64,000 nt of DNA from Acidobacteriota bacterium (GTDB lineage: Bacteria; Acidobacteriota; Terriglobia; Terriglobales; SCQP01), in contig JAKASR010000001.1 of assembly GCA_021818955.1 (NCBI GenBank), positions 248,001-312,000 of the forward strand, read 5' to 3'. Shown in pieces: positions 48,718 to 57,981 of the stretch (its first letter is position 1; each line of letters begins with the position of its first letter). The notes under the pieces were generated by a model. That model was not told the DNA's origin and ran no database searches. It worked only from the letters and a program-made list of their open reading frames with translations. Both the position numbers and the translations under genes were made by a program.

Positions 48718-49833
48718 TTAAAAGCGGTCCAGTTTAGGGGCGGTGGCGGGAGCCATGCCGCCACTGGAAACGCCCAGGGCGCGCAGCTTGAACTCATCCG
48801 GATTGGACGCCTGGGCGAGCGCGGTTTCATAAGTGATGCGCTTGCGCTGCCAGGAATCATAGAGCGACTGGTCGAAGGTCTGCATGCCGTACTGGCTGCC
48901 GCCCTTGGCGATGGCGTCGCGCAGCAGCGCGGTTTTTTCCGGAGAGATGATGCAATCGCGGACGTAAGCCGTGGAAACCAGCACCTCAACCGCGGGAATG
49001 CGGCCGGGCTGGTCGCAGCGCGGCACCAGTCGCTGCGAGATCACGCCTCGCAATACCGACGCCAATTGCAACCGGATCTGGCGCTGCTGCGCCTCGGGAA
49101 AATTGGAGATAATGCGCTGCACGGTTTCGGCGGCATCGAGCGTATGCAGGGTGGAAAGCACCAGGTGCCCGGTTTCGGCCGCCACCAGAGCGGTATGAAT
49201 GGTTTCGATGTCGCGCATTTCGCCCACCAGGATGACGTCCGGATCCTGGCGCAGAGCGGCGCGCAATGCCACGCCGAAGCTGGCGGTATCCACCGCGATT
49301 TCGCGCTGGTTGACCACGCCGCGCTTGTCGGTGTGCAGATATTCGATCGGGTCCTCGATGGTAAGAATGTGGTCGCTGCGCGAGGCATTGATGCGATCCA
49401 CCATCGCGGCTAGCGTGGTGGATTTGCCCGAGCCGGTGGTGCCGGTGACCAGGATCAGGCCACGGCGTTCCTCGCAAAGCCGCTCGATGATCGGCGGCAG
49501 GTCGAGCTGGTCCAGCGAGCGCGGCGCGGAAGGCACCATGCGCAGCGCGATGCCCATCACGCCGCGCTGCTGGTAGACGTTGGCGCGAACGCGGCCGACC
49601 CCCTCGACGGTGCAGGCGAAATCGGCCTCGCGCGTTTCGCGAAAATGCTTCTGGTGCGCCGGGCCCATCAACTCGCCCGCCATGGTGATCAGCTCGTCGG
49701 TGGAGAGGCGGCCGGCGCCGGCGACTTCGCGCAGTTCGCCATCCACGCGCATGCGCGGTGGCGCGTCGGATTTGAGGTGCACGTCGGAGGCGTTATGCTC
49801 CACCGCGGTTTTTAAAATCTTGGCCAGGTCCAT
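48718..49833 (-). CDS. pilT: type IV pilus retraction ATPase PilT
   Basis: A 371-residue hexameric ATPase driving pilus retraction. Walker A GTTGSGKST (residues 131-139), Asp box ILTIEDPIEYLH, Walker B DVILVGEMRD and His box TGHLVLSTLHTLDAAETV. The usual AIRNLIRE retraction motif is replaced by YVRDCIISPEKTAL, so PilT versus PilU assignment is not certain. It sits 11 bp after the phospholipase-like gene and just before recX. No other pil gene is in the window. Confidence 0.92.
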   Translation of the reverse strand: MDLAKILKTAVEHNASDVHLKSDAPPRMRVDGELREVAGAGRLSTDELITMAGELMGPAHQKHFRETREADFACTVEGVGRVRANVYQQRGVMGIALRMVPSAPRSLDQLDLPPIIERLCEERRGLILVTGTTGSGKSTTLAAMVDRINASRSDHILTIEDPIEYLHTDKRGVVNQREIAVDTASFGVALRAALRQDPDVILVGEMRDIETIHTALVAAETGHLVLSTLHTLDAAETVQRIISNFPEAQQRQIRLQLASVLRGVISQRLVPRCDQPGRIPAVEVLVSTAYVRDCIISPEKTALLRDAIAKGGSQYGMQTFDQSLYDSWQRKRITYETALAQASNPDEFKLRALGVSSGGMAPATAPKLDRF

Positions 49834-49844
49834 GCGGGTCGTGC

Positions 49845-51284
49845 TCAGTGGCTGGCCTGGAACAGCGTCCAGGGATGCGAGGGCATATCGCGCAGATAAG
49901 GCTTTTCCCAGGCGTATTGCGGGTGCGCCTTCAAGAAGCTGGCGGCATGGAAGTCAATGCCACAGGGATGGCCCATGGCGGCGTAGAGCTCCATTTTGCC
50001 GGCCAATTCGGAGTCGGTGACCTTCGCCTGCACCGTGCCGCCGGGATGGTAAGGACCCCAACCCCAGGCTTTTACGCCATGCGCCGACAAGTCGGCATGC
50101 CCGCAAAGCGTGCGCGCATCGGGATGGTTGGCCTTATGCAGATAAGTATCGTAGTGGTCGGATTCCATCGCTTCGGCCACCTGGAGGTTGATCTTGCCCT
50201 TGTTTTGTTTCATCAACTGGTGCCAGCGCACCCGCCGCGCAATCGGGCTGGAGGCCAAGTCGTGAGGCTTGAAGCCGGGGCATTCATACTTCATGACTTT
50301 CGGGTCGGAAGGGTAGTTGGAGCCGGCCAGCATGCCGCTTTTAGTCTTCCAGACGCGATGGTATTTCAGTCCCAGCTCCAGCCGCGCGATCTCGCCGGTC
50401 TTCCGGTCGCCGATCAGCCAATCGTTGGCGTAGCCGCCATTGTTGCCGTCGAGCATGATTTTCACATATTGATCAATCGAGCTGGCGTATTGCAGCGCCT
50501 TGCGCGAGCGCACGAACTCGGGAATGCCGCGGGGGTTCCAGCCGAAAAACTGGGTAATGGTGGTTTCGGTGATCATCAGGCCGGCGGAGTTGATCCCGAA
50601 GTCGTCGTCGCTGGTGATAACGCCGGGAAAGCCGTCCATCAGGATGTGATAGCCCTGATGGGGCACGATATCGAAGATGATGTTCCAGTTCTCGCCGGGG
50701 TAATAGCTGGTCCAGGCGTTGTGTCCGATGACGATGTCGTGATGCTGGGTATAGGCGCCGCAGGCGATGAAGGCGCTGCAGTTGCCGGGCGCGCGCAAAT
50801 CGGCAAGCTGCTTTAAGTGGTGCTGCTGGTTGTACCAGGGCACGTAATAATCGGGCAGCTCTTCAAAACCGTTGAGGATGATGACATCAATCGTGTCCCA
50901 TTGCTTGTAGCCCCGGGCATGCAGGCCATCGGCAATGCCCGACAGTTCGCGCATGTATTGCGGCTCAATGTGCGGCAGCCACATCGTGCGCACGGCTTGG
51001 CGGTAGAACGCCCAGTTTTTGCCCGTGGTGCGCGGCCAGGTGGCCTTGAAATCGGTGAGCATGCGGTTGATTTCCGGGGCCAGCCAATAGCCGTGCTGGA
51101 AGCCGATGTCGGATGCCGAACCTTGCAGATGAACATAGATCCAGCCGTGGTTGTCGGGCCGGCGGAAAGAACCGGCCAGGCGTGGATCGAGCCGTTGCTG
51201 CGCCGCGGGGGCATGCTGGGAACGCTGGCAGGCCACACCGGCGGCCAGCCAGGCCAGAAGAAGCCAATAAAAGCTTTTCCGCAT
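49845..51284 (-). CDS. phospholipase B-like hydrolase, probable lipoprotein
   Basis: A 479-residue exported protein. Signal peptide with a lipobox-like GVACQ (Cys19). The probable N-terminal nucleophile is Cys169 in APGNCSAFIACG, as in phospholipase B/C45 amidase-type Ntn hydrolases. Family-typical stretches: GWIYVHLQGSASDIGFQHG, GHNAWTSYYPGENWN, GINSAGLMITETTI and ANDWLIGDRKTGEIARLE. GGGAG precedes the ATG at 51284. The substrate may be a phospholipid or an amide. Same strand as pilT and recX, 11 bp ahead of pilT. Confidence 0.8.
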   Translation of the reverse strand: MRKSFYWLLLAWLAAGVACQRSQHAPAAQQRLDPRLAGSFRRPDNHGWIYVHLQGSASDIGFQHGYWLAPEINRMLTDFKATWPRTTGKNWAFYRQAVRTMWLPHIEPQYMRELSGIADGLHARGYKQWDTIDVIILNGFEELPDYYVPWYNQQHHLKQLADLRAPGNCSAFIACGAYTQHHDIVIGHNAWTSYYPGENWNIIFDIVPHQGYHILMDGFPGVITSDDDFGINSAGLMITETTITQFFGWNPRGIPEFVRSRKALQYASSIDQYVKIMLDGNNGGYANDWLIGDRKTGEIARLELGLKYHRVWKTKSGMLAGSNYPSDPKVMKYECPGFKPHDLASSPIARRVRWHQLMKQNKGKINLQVAEAMESDHYDTYLHKANHPDARTLCGHADLSAHGVKAWGWGPYHPGGTVQAKVTDSELAGKMELYAAMGHPCGIDFHAASFLKAHPQYAWEKPYLRDMPSHPWTLFQASH

Positions 51285-51422
51285 CGTCGAATCTCCCGGA
51301 ATGAAGTGAGCACAGTGTAATGAACACCGGCAGCGAAGGCAAGCCGGGGTGCGCGTCCCGCCAAACGCATATAGTGCCCACGATCCCAGGGTTACTTCTA
51401 CAATGGAGCCAAGGAGATGACC

Positions 51423-52133
51423 ATGCTCGAGCTCAAAGGCATTCAAATTACCTGGTGCGGCCACGCCTGCTTTCGCATTGAACACGGCGGGCAGCGACTC
51501 TACATTGATCCTTTCCTAAAAGACAACCCCGCCTGCCCGGCCGGAGAAAAAACCCCCAAGCCCGCGCAGGCGGCGCTGATCACGCATGGCCACTTTGACC
51601 ATATGGCCGACGCTGTGACCCTGGCCGGGCAAGGCGCCACCCTGGTGGGCATGTTCGAGCTGATGCAGATGTTCGGAGAGCAGGGCGTAGCCGAAAAACA
51701 GCGTATGGGCATGAACAAGGGCGGCACCATCGAAATCGCGGGAGTAAAAGCGACCATGGTGCATGCGCTGCATTCCTGCGGCGCCGTCTCCAATGGCAAG
51801 CCGGTGTATGCCGGCGAGGCGGCGGGCTATGTGCTCGAATTCTCCAACGGCACGCGCCTATATCATTCCGGCGACACCGAAGTGTTTGGCGACATGGCCC
51901 TGATTCGCGAGTTGCACCAGCCGCAAATCGCGCTGCTGCCCATCGGGGGACATTTCACCATGGACCCGCGCCGCGCCGCGCTGGCCTGTAAGCTGCTTGG
52001 CGTAAAACACGTCATCCCGATGCATTTCGGCACCTGGCCGCCGTTGAAGGGCACGCCGGAAGAGCTGAAACAACAACTCGAGGGCAGCGACTGCGAAGTG
52101 GTGGCGATCCAGCCTGGCCAGACACTGCGCTAA
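51423..52133 (+). CDS. UPF0173 metal-dependent hydrolase (metallo-beta-lactamase fold)
   Basis: A 236-residue protein with the MBL zinc motif THGHFDHMAD (about 55-64), and further ligands in GDTEVFGDMALI and MHFGTWPPL. WCGHACFRIEHGGQRLYIDPF is the family N-terminus. Substrate unknown. AAGGAG ends 6 nt before the ATG at 51423; an ATG at 51417 overlaps that site and is unlikely. It diverges from the phospholipase-like gene and precedes the O-methyltransferase by 79 bp. Confidence 0.9.
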   Translation: MLELKGIQITWCGHACFRIEHGGQRLYIDPFLKDNPACPAGEKTPKPAQAALITHGHFDHMADAVTLAGQGATLVGMFELMQMFGEQGVAEKQRMGMNKGGTIEIAGVKATMVHALHSCGAVSNGKPVYAGEAAGYVLEFSNGTRLYHSGDTEVFGDMALIRELHQPQIALLPIGGHFTMDPRRAALACKLLGVKHVIPMHFGTWPPLKGTPEELKQQLEGSDCEVVAIQPGQTLR

Positions 52134-52212
52134 TGCAGACCACAGAAGAAAAAGCCAAAGTAGAGACAGGCTGCAGCAGGACCGGGGCGGAAAAAAACGA
52201 AAGGGAAAGCAA

Positions 52213-52854
52213 ATGCCGGACGATCTGACAATCACCGGGCCGGAAGTGGAAGCTTATCTGGCCCAAATCTTGCCGGAGCGCGATCCGGTGCTGGTGGAGA
52301 TGGAGGCGCAGGCCGCCCGCCGCGCTATTCCCATCGTCGGACCGGCGGTGGGAAGGCTGCTCTATCTGGCCGCCCGCATGATCGGCGCGCGCCGCATCTT
52401 CGAGTTCGGCTCCGCCATCGGATATTCGACTTTGTGGTGGGCGCGGGCCGCGGGCGAAATGGGCGAGGTCTTTTATACCGACAATAGCCTGGAAAACCAC
52501 CGCGAAGCGGCGGGCTATTTCACCCGCGCCGGCGTCGCCGGCCGCATACGCCAGCTCGGTCCCGGCGACGCTCTCGCCGCTTTTCAATCCACCACGGGGG
52601 CGTTCGACCTGATCTTTTGCGATGTGAATAAGCCGGCCTACCCGGAGGTGTTGCGCCTCAGTCTGCCGCGGCTGCGCTCGGGAGGCTTGCTGGTCGCCGA
52701 TAACGTGCTCTGGAGCGGCAAGGTCGCCCGCCCCGACGACTCGCGCGAGACGCAGGCCATTCTGGAGTTCAATCGCGCCGCCTATGCCTCGCCGGATTTG
52801 TTTCCTGTGATCGTGCCGCTACGCGATGGAGTCTTGATCGCGAGGAAAAGCTAA
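52213..52854 (+). CDS. SAM-dependent O-methyltransferase (caffeoyl-CoA/catechol type)
   Basis: A 213-residue class I methyltransferase. SAM motif I is RIFEFGSAIGYSTLWWARA; DLIFCDVNKPAYPEV holds the metal/substrate Asp; LLVADNVLWSGKVARPDDS and VPLRDGVLIARKS close the fold. The family transfers methyl to aromatic hydroxyls with a divalent metal. Substrate unknown. GGGAAAG lies just before the ATG. Likely cotranscribed with the UPF0173 gene. Confidence 0.9.
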   Translation: MPDDLTITGPEVEAYLAQILPERDPVLVEMEAQAARRAIPIVGPAVGRLLYLAARMIGARRIFEFGSAIGYSTLWWARAAGEMGEVFYTDNSLENHREAAGYFTRAGVAGRIRQLGPGDALAAFQSTTGAFDLIFCDVNKPAYPEVLRLSLPRLRSGGLLVADNVLWSGKVARPDDSRETQAILEFNRAAYASPDLFPVIVPLRDGVLIARKS

Positions 52855-52866
52855 AGACGGGAGCCG

Positions 52867-53775
52867 CTAGCCGGGGGGAAAGACCAGTTCGGGGTGAAAC
52901 AGTGAACCCGCGATCCGAGCCGCGATGGCGCGCAGTTCGCCTTCGGGCGTAAAGACGCGCACGCGGGCGGAGCCGGAAAAATCTGGCAGATTGGCGTCGC
53001 GTCCGGCCAGCAGGCGGGCGGCGGCGGGTTGAGGCGCGAGCACGGCGGGCATCTCGGGCAGCAGCCGGATCGGGGGAATCAATGCCTGCTCAAGCGGGCC
53101 AGCCTCGGCTAATTCACGCAGCCGCTCCAGCGTGACGGCTTGGGAGAGATCGAATTCTCCCACGCGGGTGCGGCGCAGCGGGCCCAGGTGAGCACCCATG
53201 CCCAGGGCCTGGCCGAGGTCATGCGCCAGCGAGCGCATGTACACGCCGGCGGAACAGCGCACGCGCAAAAGCAAGCGGCCGGCCTCGAGCGACAACGGCA
53301 CGATTTCGAAAATCTCCACCTCCGCCGGCGGCAAGGCCACCGCCTGGCCGGCGCGCGCAAGCTGATAGGCGCGGCGGCCTTCAATTTTTTTGGCGGAATA
53401 CGGCGGCGGAACTTGCGCAATGCGCCCAAGAAAACGGGGCAAGATGGCCTCGATTTCGGCGAGCGAAGGCAGGCGCGAGTTGCGCGTCGAGGTCGGTTCG
53501 CCGCCGGCATCGTAGGTGGCGGTGGCAAACCCGAAGCGGACCTCGCCCTCATACTGCTTATCGCGCGACTGAAAAAAACGCGCCAGCCGCGTCAAGCGGC
53601 CGACGAGCAGCGGCAACACGCCGGTGGCGGCGGGATCGAGCGTGCCCAGATGCCCGATCGAGCGCTCGCGCAATCCGCGGCGGCAGGCGGCGACCACGTC
53701 ATGCGAGGTCATGCCGGAAGGTTTGTCGATGACCAGGGCGGCGTTCAATGAAGGGAGTCCATGGTGCAACCTCAA
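52867..53775 (-). CDS. truB: tRNA pseudouridine(55) synthase
   Basis: A 302-residue TruB isomerising U55 in the T-loop of most tRNAs. Catalytic Asp47 in HLGTLDPAATGVLPL. Other motifs: VIDKPSGMTSHDVV, QVPPPYSAKKIEGRRAYQLARAG and CSAGVYMRSLAHDLGQALG (split at the family's central loop). The C-terminal half is a small PUA-like region (about 245-302). No ATG is in frame near the start; TTG at 53775 or one of the following TTGs (53769, 53748) is used. It is convergent with the O-methyltransferase gene. Confidence 0.92.
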   Translation of the reverse strand: MRLHHGLPSLNAALVIDKPSGMTSHDVVAACRRGLRERSIGHLGTLDPAATGVLPLLVGRLTRLARFFQSRDKQYEGEVRFGFATATYDAGGEPTSTRNSRLPSLAEIEAILPRFLGRIAQVPPPYSAKKIEGRRAYQLARAGQAVALPPAEVEIFEIVPLSLEAGRLLLRVRCSAGVYMRSLAHDLGQALGMGAHLGPLRRTRVGEFDLSQAVTLERLRELAEAGPLEQALIPPIRLLPEMPAVLAPQPAAARLLAGRDANLPDFSGSARVRVFTPEGELRAIAARIAGSLFHPELVFPPG

Positions 53776-53930
53776 ATCAATATTTTAAGGGTAGCAGCCA
53801 GGAACCCGAAGGCAGCAACTCTGGATGGGGAATTGATGAACGTCCCATCTTCGGTAAGGAAACCAAGGCGAATGCAGAGGCTTAAAGCAAGCTTGCAGGG
53901 TGGAATAGGGGCAAAAATTTAATTCGCCGC

Positions 53931-54122
53931 TCAACTCGACTGACCTTGCTCTACAAGGCCACGCACTTCTTCCCAGATTTCCTGAAATGGGTCTGGCGGC
54001 GGTTGGAACCGCTTCCGCTGCTTGCTGGAAAGCCGGGTCAGGCTTTGCCACTGGCGCGCCCTCCTGGCTTCTTTAACTACACAGGCGGTAGCGATTTCAT
54101 GAGCTGGCTCGTGATTTGGCAT
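53931..54122 (-). CDS. possible small protein of unknown function
   Basis: A 63-residue frame with AGGTGA 5 nt upstream of its ATG. The peptide is Arg/Glu/Gln-rich (SLTRLSSKQRKRF, PFQEIWEEVRGLVEQ), looks soluble and helical, and shows no recognised domain. It could equally be a remnant of a larger gene. It does not overlap other called genes. Confidence 0.3.
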   Translation of the reverse strand: MPNHEPAHEIATACVVKEARRARQWQSLTRLSSKQRKRFQPPPDPFQEIWEEVRGLVEQGQSS

Positions 54123-54313
54123 CAGGCTCACCTGTAAGGTCGAGACGGGCAACCCAAAGCCGATGAAGCAAAATTTATGCCATTCGAAAGTTTAAACTTA
54201 AATAGCGAGCAATCTACCACATACAGGTTTCATGAGGTCTTTTTTCTGAGCGCGGAGCCGCACTGTGACGAGCGTTTCTATGAACTGTAGTGCATACATT
54301 TTATGTGATCTGG

Positions 54314-54342
54314 AGAAAAGCGGCCGTGCGGAGCACGGCCGC
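54314..54342 (-). terminator. rho-independent terminator for the GH3 gene
   Basis: On the minus strand GCGGCCGTG-CTCCG-CACGGCCGC is followed by TTTTC, 22 bp after the beta-glucosidase stop: a 9-bp GC-rich stem, 5-nt loop and U tract. Confidence 0.8.
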
Positions 54343-54364
54343 TCCCATTGGTGCGCCGCGATCC

Positions 54365-57088
54365 TTAGCGGATCATAAACGATGCCTGCAAGGGCAGATC
54401 GCGGGAGGAACTGCCCACATAAATCGTGCGTTGGCCTGTCGCAGTGACCCAATCAGATTTTGCCGTGGACCAATACTGCAAGCTGCGCAGCGGTACCTGG
54501 ATCACCACGGTGCGCGAAGCATGAGGCGCCAGATGGACGCGATCGAACCCGCACAGCGCCCGCTTGGCAAAGGGCACGCCGGCCGGCGGTGTATCCGGCG
54601 CACCGATATACACCTCAGGCACGGCATCTCCCGCTACCGGCCCGGTGTTTTTCACATTCAGGCTGACTTCCACGCCGCCATTGGGTTGGCGGAGCGCGTG
54701 AAGGTTCGAGAATTGGAAGGTAGTGTAGGAGAGGCCGTAACCGAACGGAAACATCGGCTTGATATGTTGCTGATCGAACCAGCGGTAGCCTACGAAGATG
54801 CCTTCCGAATAGATGGTCTTTCCATCCACACCCTTGGCGGAACGCTCCGGATGCGCCGGATCCGTGGCCGGATAATCCGTCAGCTTATAAGCCCAGGTAA
54901 ACGGCAATTTGCCTCCCGGATCCGCCTTTCCCAGCAGTAAATTCGCCGTGGCTTTGCCGCCCTCGTCGCCCGGCCACCACATTTGCAGAACCGCCTTGAC
55001 TTGGTTCAGCCAGGGCATGGCGACAGGCTGGCTGATATTCATCACCACGATCGTATTGGGGTTGACGGCGGCAACCTGCTCGATGAGTTGGTCTTGATCG
55101 CCCGGCAGCGCAAAGGTAGGCTTGCCGCGAGACCAGACGAAGACCACGGCCGCGCGCGCCGCTTGGGCTGTGGCCAGGGCGCGCGCATAATCCGCTTTTC
55201 GCCGCTGAGGTGTCATCCAATTCAACCGAATTTGCTCGGGGTGGCCCGATGTGTCCGGGGAAGCCGTCACGGTGAGACTATGCGGTCCGGCGGTCAATTC
55301 GATGGCGCGCCGCACGTTATCGAGGCCATCGGTGGTAGGGAATGGATTGTCTTGGGTCGCGTATTGCACGTCGCCGTGGACGCCCCCTGCCATCGCTCCG
55401 GTCCTGCCCAAGGGTGTGCCATCGATCGCCAATGTGCCTCGCGCTCCGAGCACTTGCAAATAAAGCCAATAATTGCCGGTTTGGGGTACGGTCAGCGTGC
55501 CCTTCCAGGTCCAGGAAGTGTTGGCGGGCAGGGCGCGATGATTGGCGAGAGTGAAATTTAACTGCCGATTGACCTGCGTGCCGCCATGGGCGCCAATCCG
55601 CTCCAATCCCGGCTTGCCGCCATGGGAAAGCAGCGAAGCGGGAACCGGCACGCCGGTCATGTCGTCCGCCACGGCATAGGTGAGATGAATATGGGGTTCA
55701 TGCGCGGTCGCTTGGTGCAGGGCCGCCAGCGGGCTGATTTCGCGACTGACAATGCCCGTCGATCGCTCGCCAAACACCCCGATCGCATCCAGTTGCCTCG
55801 CTCCCGGGCCGATCAGGGCCAAAGACTGCAGTGCCGTGCCCCGCAACGGCAATATATGGTCTTCATTTTTCAACAGCACCGCCGCATCCTCGGCGGTTTT
55901 TAACAGCACGGCATCATTGGCCGCAAAGGCTTGTGGGGTTATGCTTTGCTTCTCGTTGCCATCGAGATAGCCAAAGCGATCCATTTCATAAAGCACCCGC
56001 CCGGCGGCGCGCGTGATGGTCGCCGCGCTCACGCTGCCATTGCGCAATGCATCCCGCATGGTTTCTTTGCCGGCCTCGCGGGGAAAACTGGAGAAATTGA
56101 AGCCTTGGCGCGGCTCCTCCGGAATGGTGCCGCCCAGCATGGCGGCCAGAGCCTTCGAATTCAGCTTTGGCGCCGGTTGCTTTGGGCGTGGCGTGGTGCG
56201 GAAATAACTGGGAAGAAACGCTCCCAGCGGGGGAGGCATTTCCCCCGGCATCTCCATATCCAGGCCGCGGTTAATAAAATGCACGTTGTGCACCGCGCCC
56301 CAATCGGAGGTCACAAAGCCTTTGAAGCCGAGCTGGCCGCGCAGAATCGTCTTTAGCGTGTCTGGATTGCCGCAGGCAAACGCGCCATTGACTTGGTTAT
56401 AGGAGCACATGATGGCCGCCACCCCCGCCTTGACCGCGGCGGCAAATGGAGCCAGGTAAATCTCATGCAATGTTTGCTGATCCAGGACTGTATTGAAGGA
56501 GTTGGAATCATAGCCCACATAATGCTTGGCCATCGCCATTACCCCCTGCGACTGGATGCCGCGAATCTCCGCCGCGCCGACCATCGAGGTTAAAAACGGA
56601 TCTTCGCCAAAGGTGTTATAGGCGCGGCTGAACGTGAAGTCGCGAGCGATATTGATGAATGGCTGCAACGATACCTGTATGCCGTGCGAGCGATCCTGGC
56701 GGCCGATGACGATTCCGTTCTGGAGCGCGTCGCGCAGGCTGAAGGTCGCCGCCACCCCCATCGTGGCTTCTTCCGCCTGCGAGGCATGCCGGGTCAGTAC
56801 TCCCGGAGGTCCGTCCGCCAGTCGCAAGAAGGGAATGCCCAGCTTGGGCACGCCGGGAAGAAAGCCGGCTTGCCCCTGGTTATCGGTTTTCTCGAAACCA
56901 CCGCGGATCAAGTCCATCTTCTGCTGCAGCGTCATTTCGCTCAGCAACTTGTCCACCCGCGGATTCCCGGTCACTTTCGCCGGCGCCTGCTGCGCCCTCA
57001 CTACGGGGGCGCCCGCTAAGGCGGCCGAACAAATCAGGAGCCATGCGGCTATTCGCCCTCTCGTCTTCGCTCGCTTTGCAACGCTCAT
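54365..57088 (-). CDS. glycoside hydrolase family 3 beta-glucosidase with PA14 domain
   Basis: A 907-residue secreted hydrolase. Signal peptide about 10-33. GH3 N-domain (about 40-300) holds the nucleophile Asp262 in GFVTSDWGAVH and the substrate-side AKHYVGYDSNS. The GH3 C-domain follows, with a PA14 domain inserted (LNFTLANHRALPANTSWTWKG, YWLYLQVLGARGTLAIDG), as in BglX/BgxA-type enzymes, and a C-terminal Fn3-like domain (AGDAVPEVYIGAPDT). ATG at 57088 with AGGAAAG upstream; a longer frame from 57178 is less likely. Divergent from the TetR gene with operator boxes between. Confidence 0.9.
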   Translation of the reverse strand: MSVAKRAKTRGRIAAWLLICSAALAGAPVVRAQQAPAKVTGNPRVDKLLSEMTLQQKMDLIRGGFEKTDNQGQAGFLPGVPKLGIPFLRLADGPPGVLTRHASQAEEATMGVAATFSLRDALQNGIVIGRQDRSHGIQVSLQPFINIARDFTFSRAYNTFGEDPFLTSMVGAAEIRGIQSQGVMAMAKHYVGYDSNSFNTVLDQQTLHEIYLAPFAAAVKAGVAAIMCSYNQVNGAFACGNPDTLKTILRGQLGFKGFVTSDWGAVHNVHFINRGLDMEMPGEMPPPLGAFLPSYFRTTPRPKQPAPKLNSKALAAMLGGTIPEEPRQGFNFSSFPREAGKETMRDALRNGSVSAATITRAAGRVLYEMDRFGYLDGNEKQSITPQAFAANDAVLLKTAEDAAVLLKNEDHILPLRGTALQSLALIGPGARQLDAIGVFGERSTGIVSREISPLAALHQATAHEPHIHLTYAVADDMTGVPVPASLLSHGGKPGLERIGAHGGTQVNRQLNFTLANHRALPANTSWTWKGTLTVPQTGNYWLYLQVLGARGTLAIDGTPLGRTGAMAGGVHGDVQYATQDNPFPTTDGLDNVRRAIELTAGPHSLTVTASPDTSGHPEQIRLNWMTPQRRKADYARALATAQAARAAVVFVWSRGKPTFALPGDQDQLIEQVAAVNPNTIVVMNISQPVAMPWLNQVKAVLQMWWPGDEGGKATANLLLGKADPGGKLPFTWAYKLTDYPATDPAHPERSAKGVDGKTIYSEGIFVGYRWFDQQHIKPMFPFGYGLSYTTFQFSNLHALRQPNGGVEVSLNVKNTGPVAGDAVPEVYIGAPDTPPAGVPFAKRALCGFDRVHLAPHASRTVVIQVPLRSLQYWSTAKSDWVTATGQRTIYVGSSSRDLPLQASFMIR

Positions 57089-57215
57089 CGTAGCTTTCCT
57101 GGGTTGGCCAAGTCTCTTGGATCGAATTCCTGTTTGCTTTGGGTGTTGATGGTGAGACACGGGGAGTTTCACTTGCATGATCCCGCAGCATAGACACCCC
57201 GCCTCCCAATGTCAA

Positions 57216-57241
57216 CACTGAGTGCCATATTGCACTGAGTG
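57216..57241. promoter_or_regulatory. paired CACTGAGTG boxes, operator candidate of the TetR regulator
   Basis: The 9-bp palindromic box CACTGAGTG occurs at 57216-57224 and 57233-57241, centres 17 bp apart, between the divergent GH3 and TetR starts. TGTC (57211) and GACA (57241) flank the pair as an outer inverted repeat. Spacing and symmetry fit binding of two TetR dimers. Predicted only. Confidence 0.65.
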
Positions 57242-57265
57242 ACACTATCTGCTAATTTTCCTCAG

Positions 57266-57901
57266 ATGATGACCGTCACCCTGGTCAAGCGGAATCCCCC
57301 CGTCGAAAGCGCGCCCATGGGGCTTCGGGCCAAAAAGCGCAAGTTGACGAAGGCTGCGATTTGGGACGCCGCGATCGATCTGTTTGCTGAAAAAGGATTC
57401 GATAACACGACCATCGACGAGATTGCCGCGGCCGCGTGGGTCTCGCGCCGGTCATTCTTTCGGTACTTTCAATCGAAGAACGATCTCATGGCGCAACCCA
57501 TCGCGAGCATGGCGAATTCACTCGCCAAGGCGGTGGCGTCGTGCCCTCAATCCGCCGCCCCGGCGGATCTGTTGCGCTATGTGGTCCTGGCCCTTGCGCG
57601 TGCAAGCGCCGCCGAGCCACGCACCGCCAAGGTGATGGAGATAGCGGCCAAATATCCGGCTGCCCGGGAGGCGCTTCTTTCGCGCATGGCGGCGGTACAG
57701 TCTCAGATCGACGCCGCTTTCAGGCGCCGGTGCAAGGACCCCTTCCTGGTTCAAGTGCTCTGCACGTTAACTCTTTCCACGCTCTCGCTCTCGGCTCAGC
57801 ATTGGTTGGCTAACGGCCAGAGAGATATCGCCGTATCGACGCGGAAAGTCTATTCCGCCATTGCCGCCGTCGTTAGCGGGCTCGACGAGCCTCAACGTTG
57901 A
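57266..57901 (+). CDS. TetR-family transcriptional regulator
   Basis: A 211-residue regulator. N-terminal HTH (about 32-78): AAIDLFAEKGFDNTTIDEIA AAAWVSRRSFFRYFQSKNDL (written in two parts), typical of TetR. The C-terminal ligand domain (about 80-205) is not matched to a ligand. Start ATG at 57266 (ATG at 57269 also possible); a GTG upstream lies in the operator box. It is divergent from the GH3 gene and probably represses it until a sugar-derived or other inducer binds. Confidence 0.9.
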   Translation: MMTVTLVKRNPPVESAPMGLRAKKRKLTKAAIWDAAIDLFAEKGFDNTTIDEIAAAAWVSRRSFFRYFQSKNDLMAQPIASMANSLAKAVASCPQSAAPADLLRYVVLALARASAAEPRTAKVMEIAAKYPAAREALLSRMAAVQSQIDAAFRRRCKDPFLVQVLCTLTLSTLSLSAQHWLANGQRDIAVSTRKVYSAIAAVVSGLDEPQR

Positions 57902-57981
57902 GGCTGGATTTCATCTGGGCGGCGCGCCATTCTTTTCGTTGCCGCAGCTTGGACGGCCGGGCCCTGCGTCCGGTTCATAGC

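Larger units (their letters stand above)
53776..54364. other. 589-bp intergenic region with one possible small gene
   Basis: Contains the weak small frame at 53931-54122 and the GH3 terminator at 54314-54342. The rest (53776-53930 and 54123-54313) is AT-richer than the window average and shows no further open frame of note or dispersed repeat module. Confidence 0.4.
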
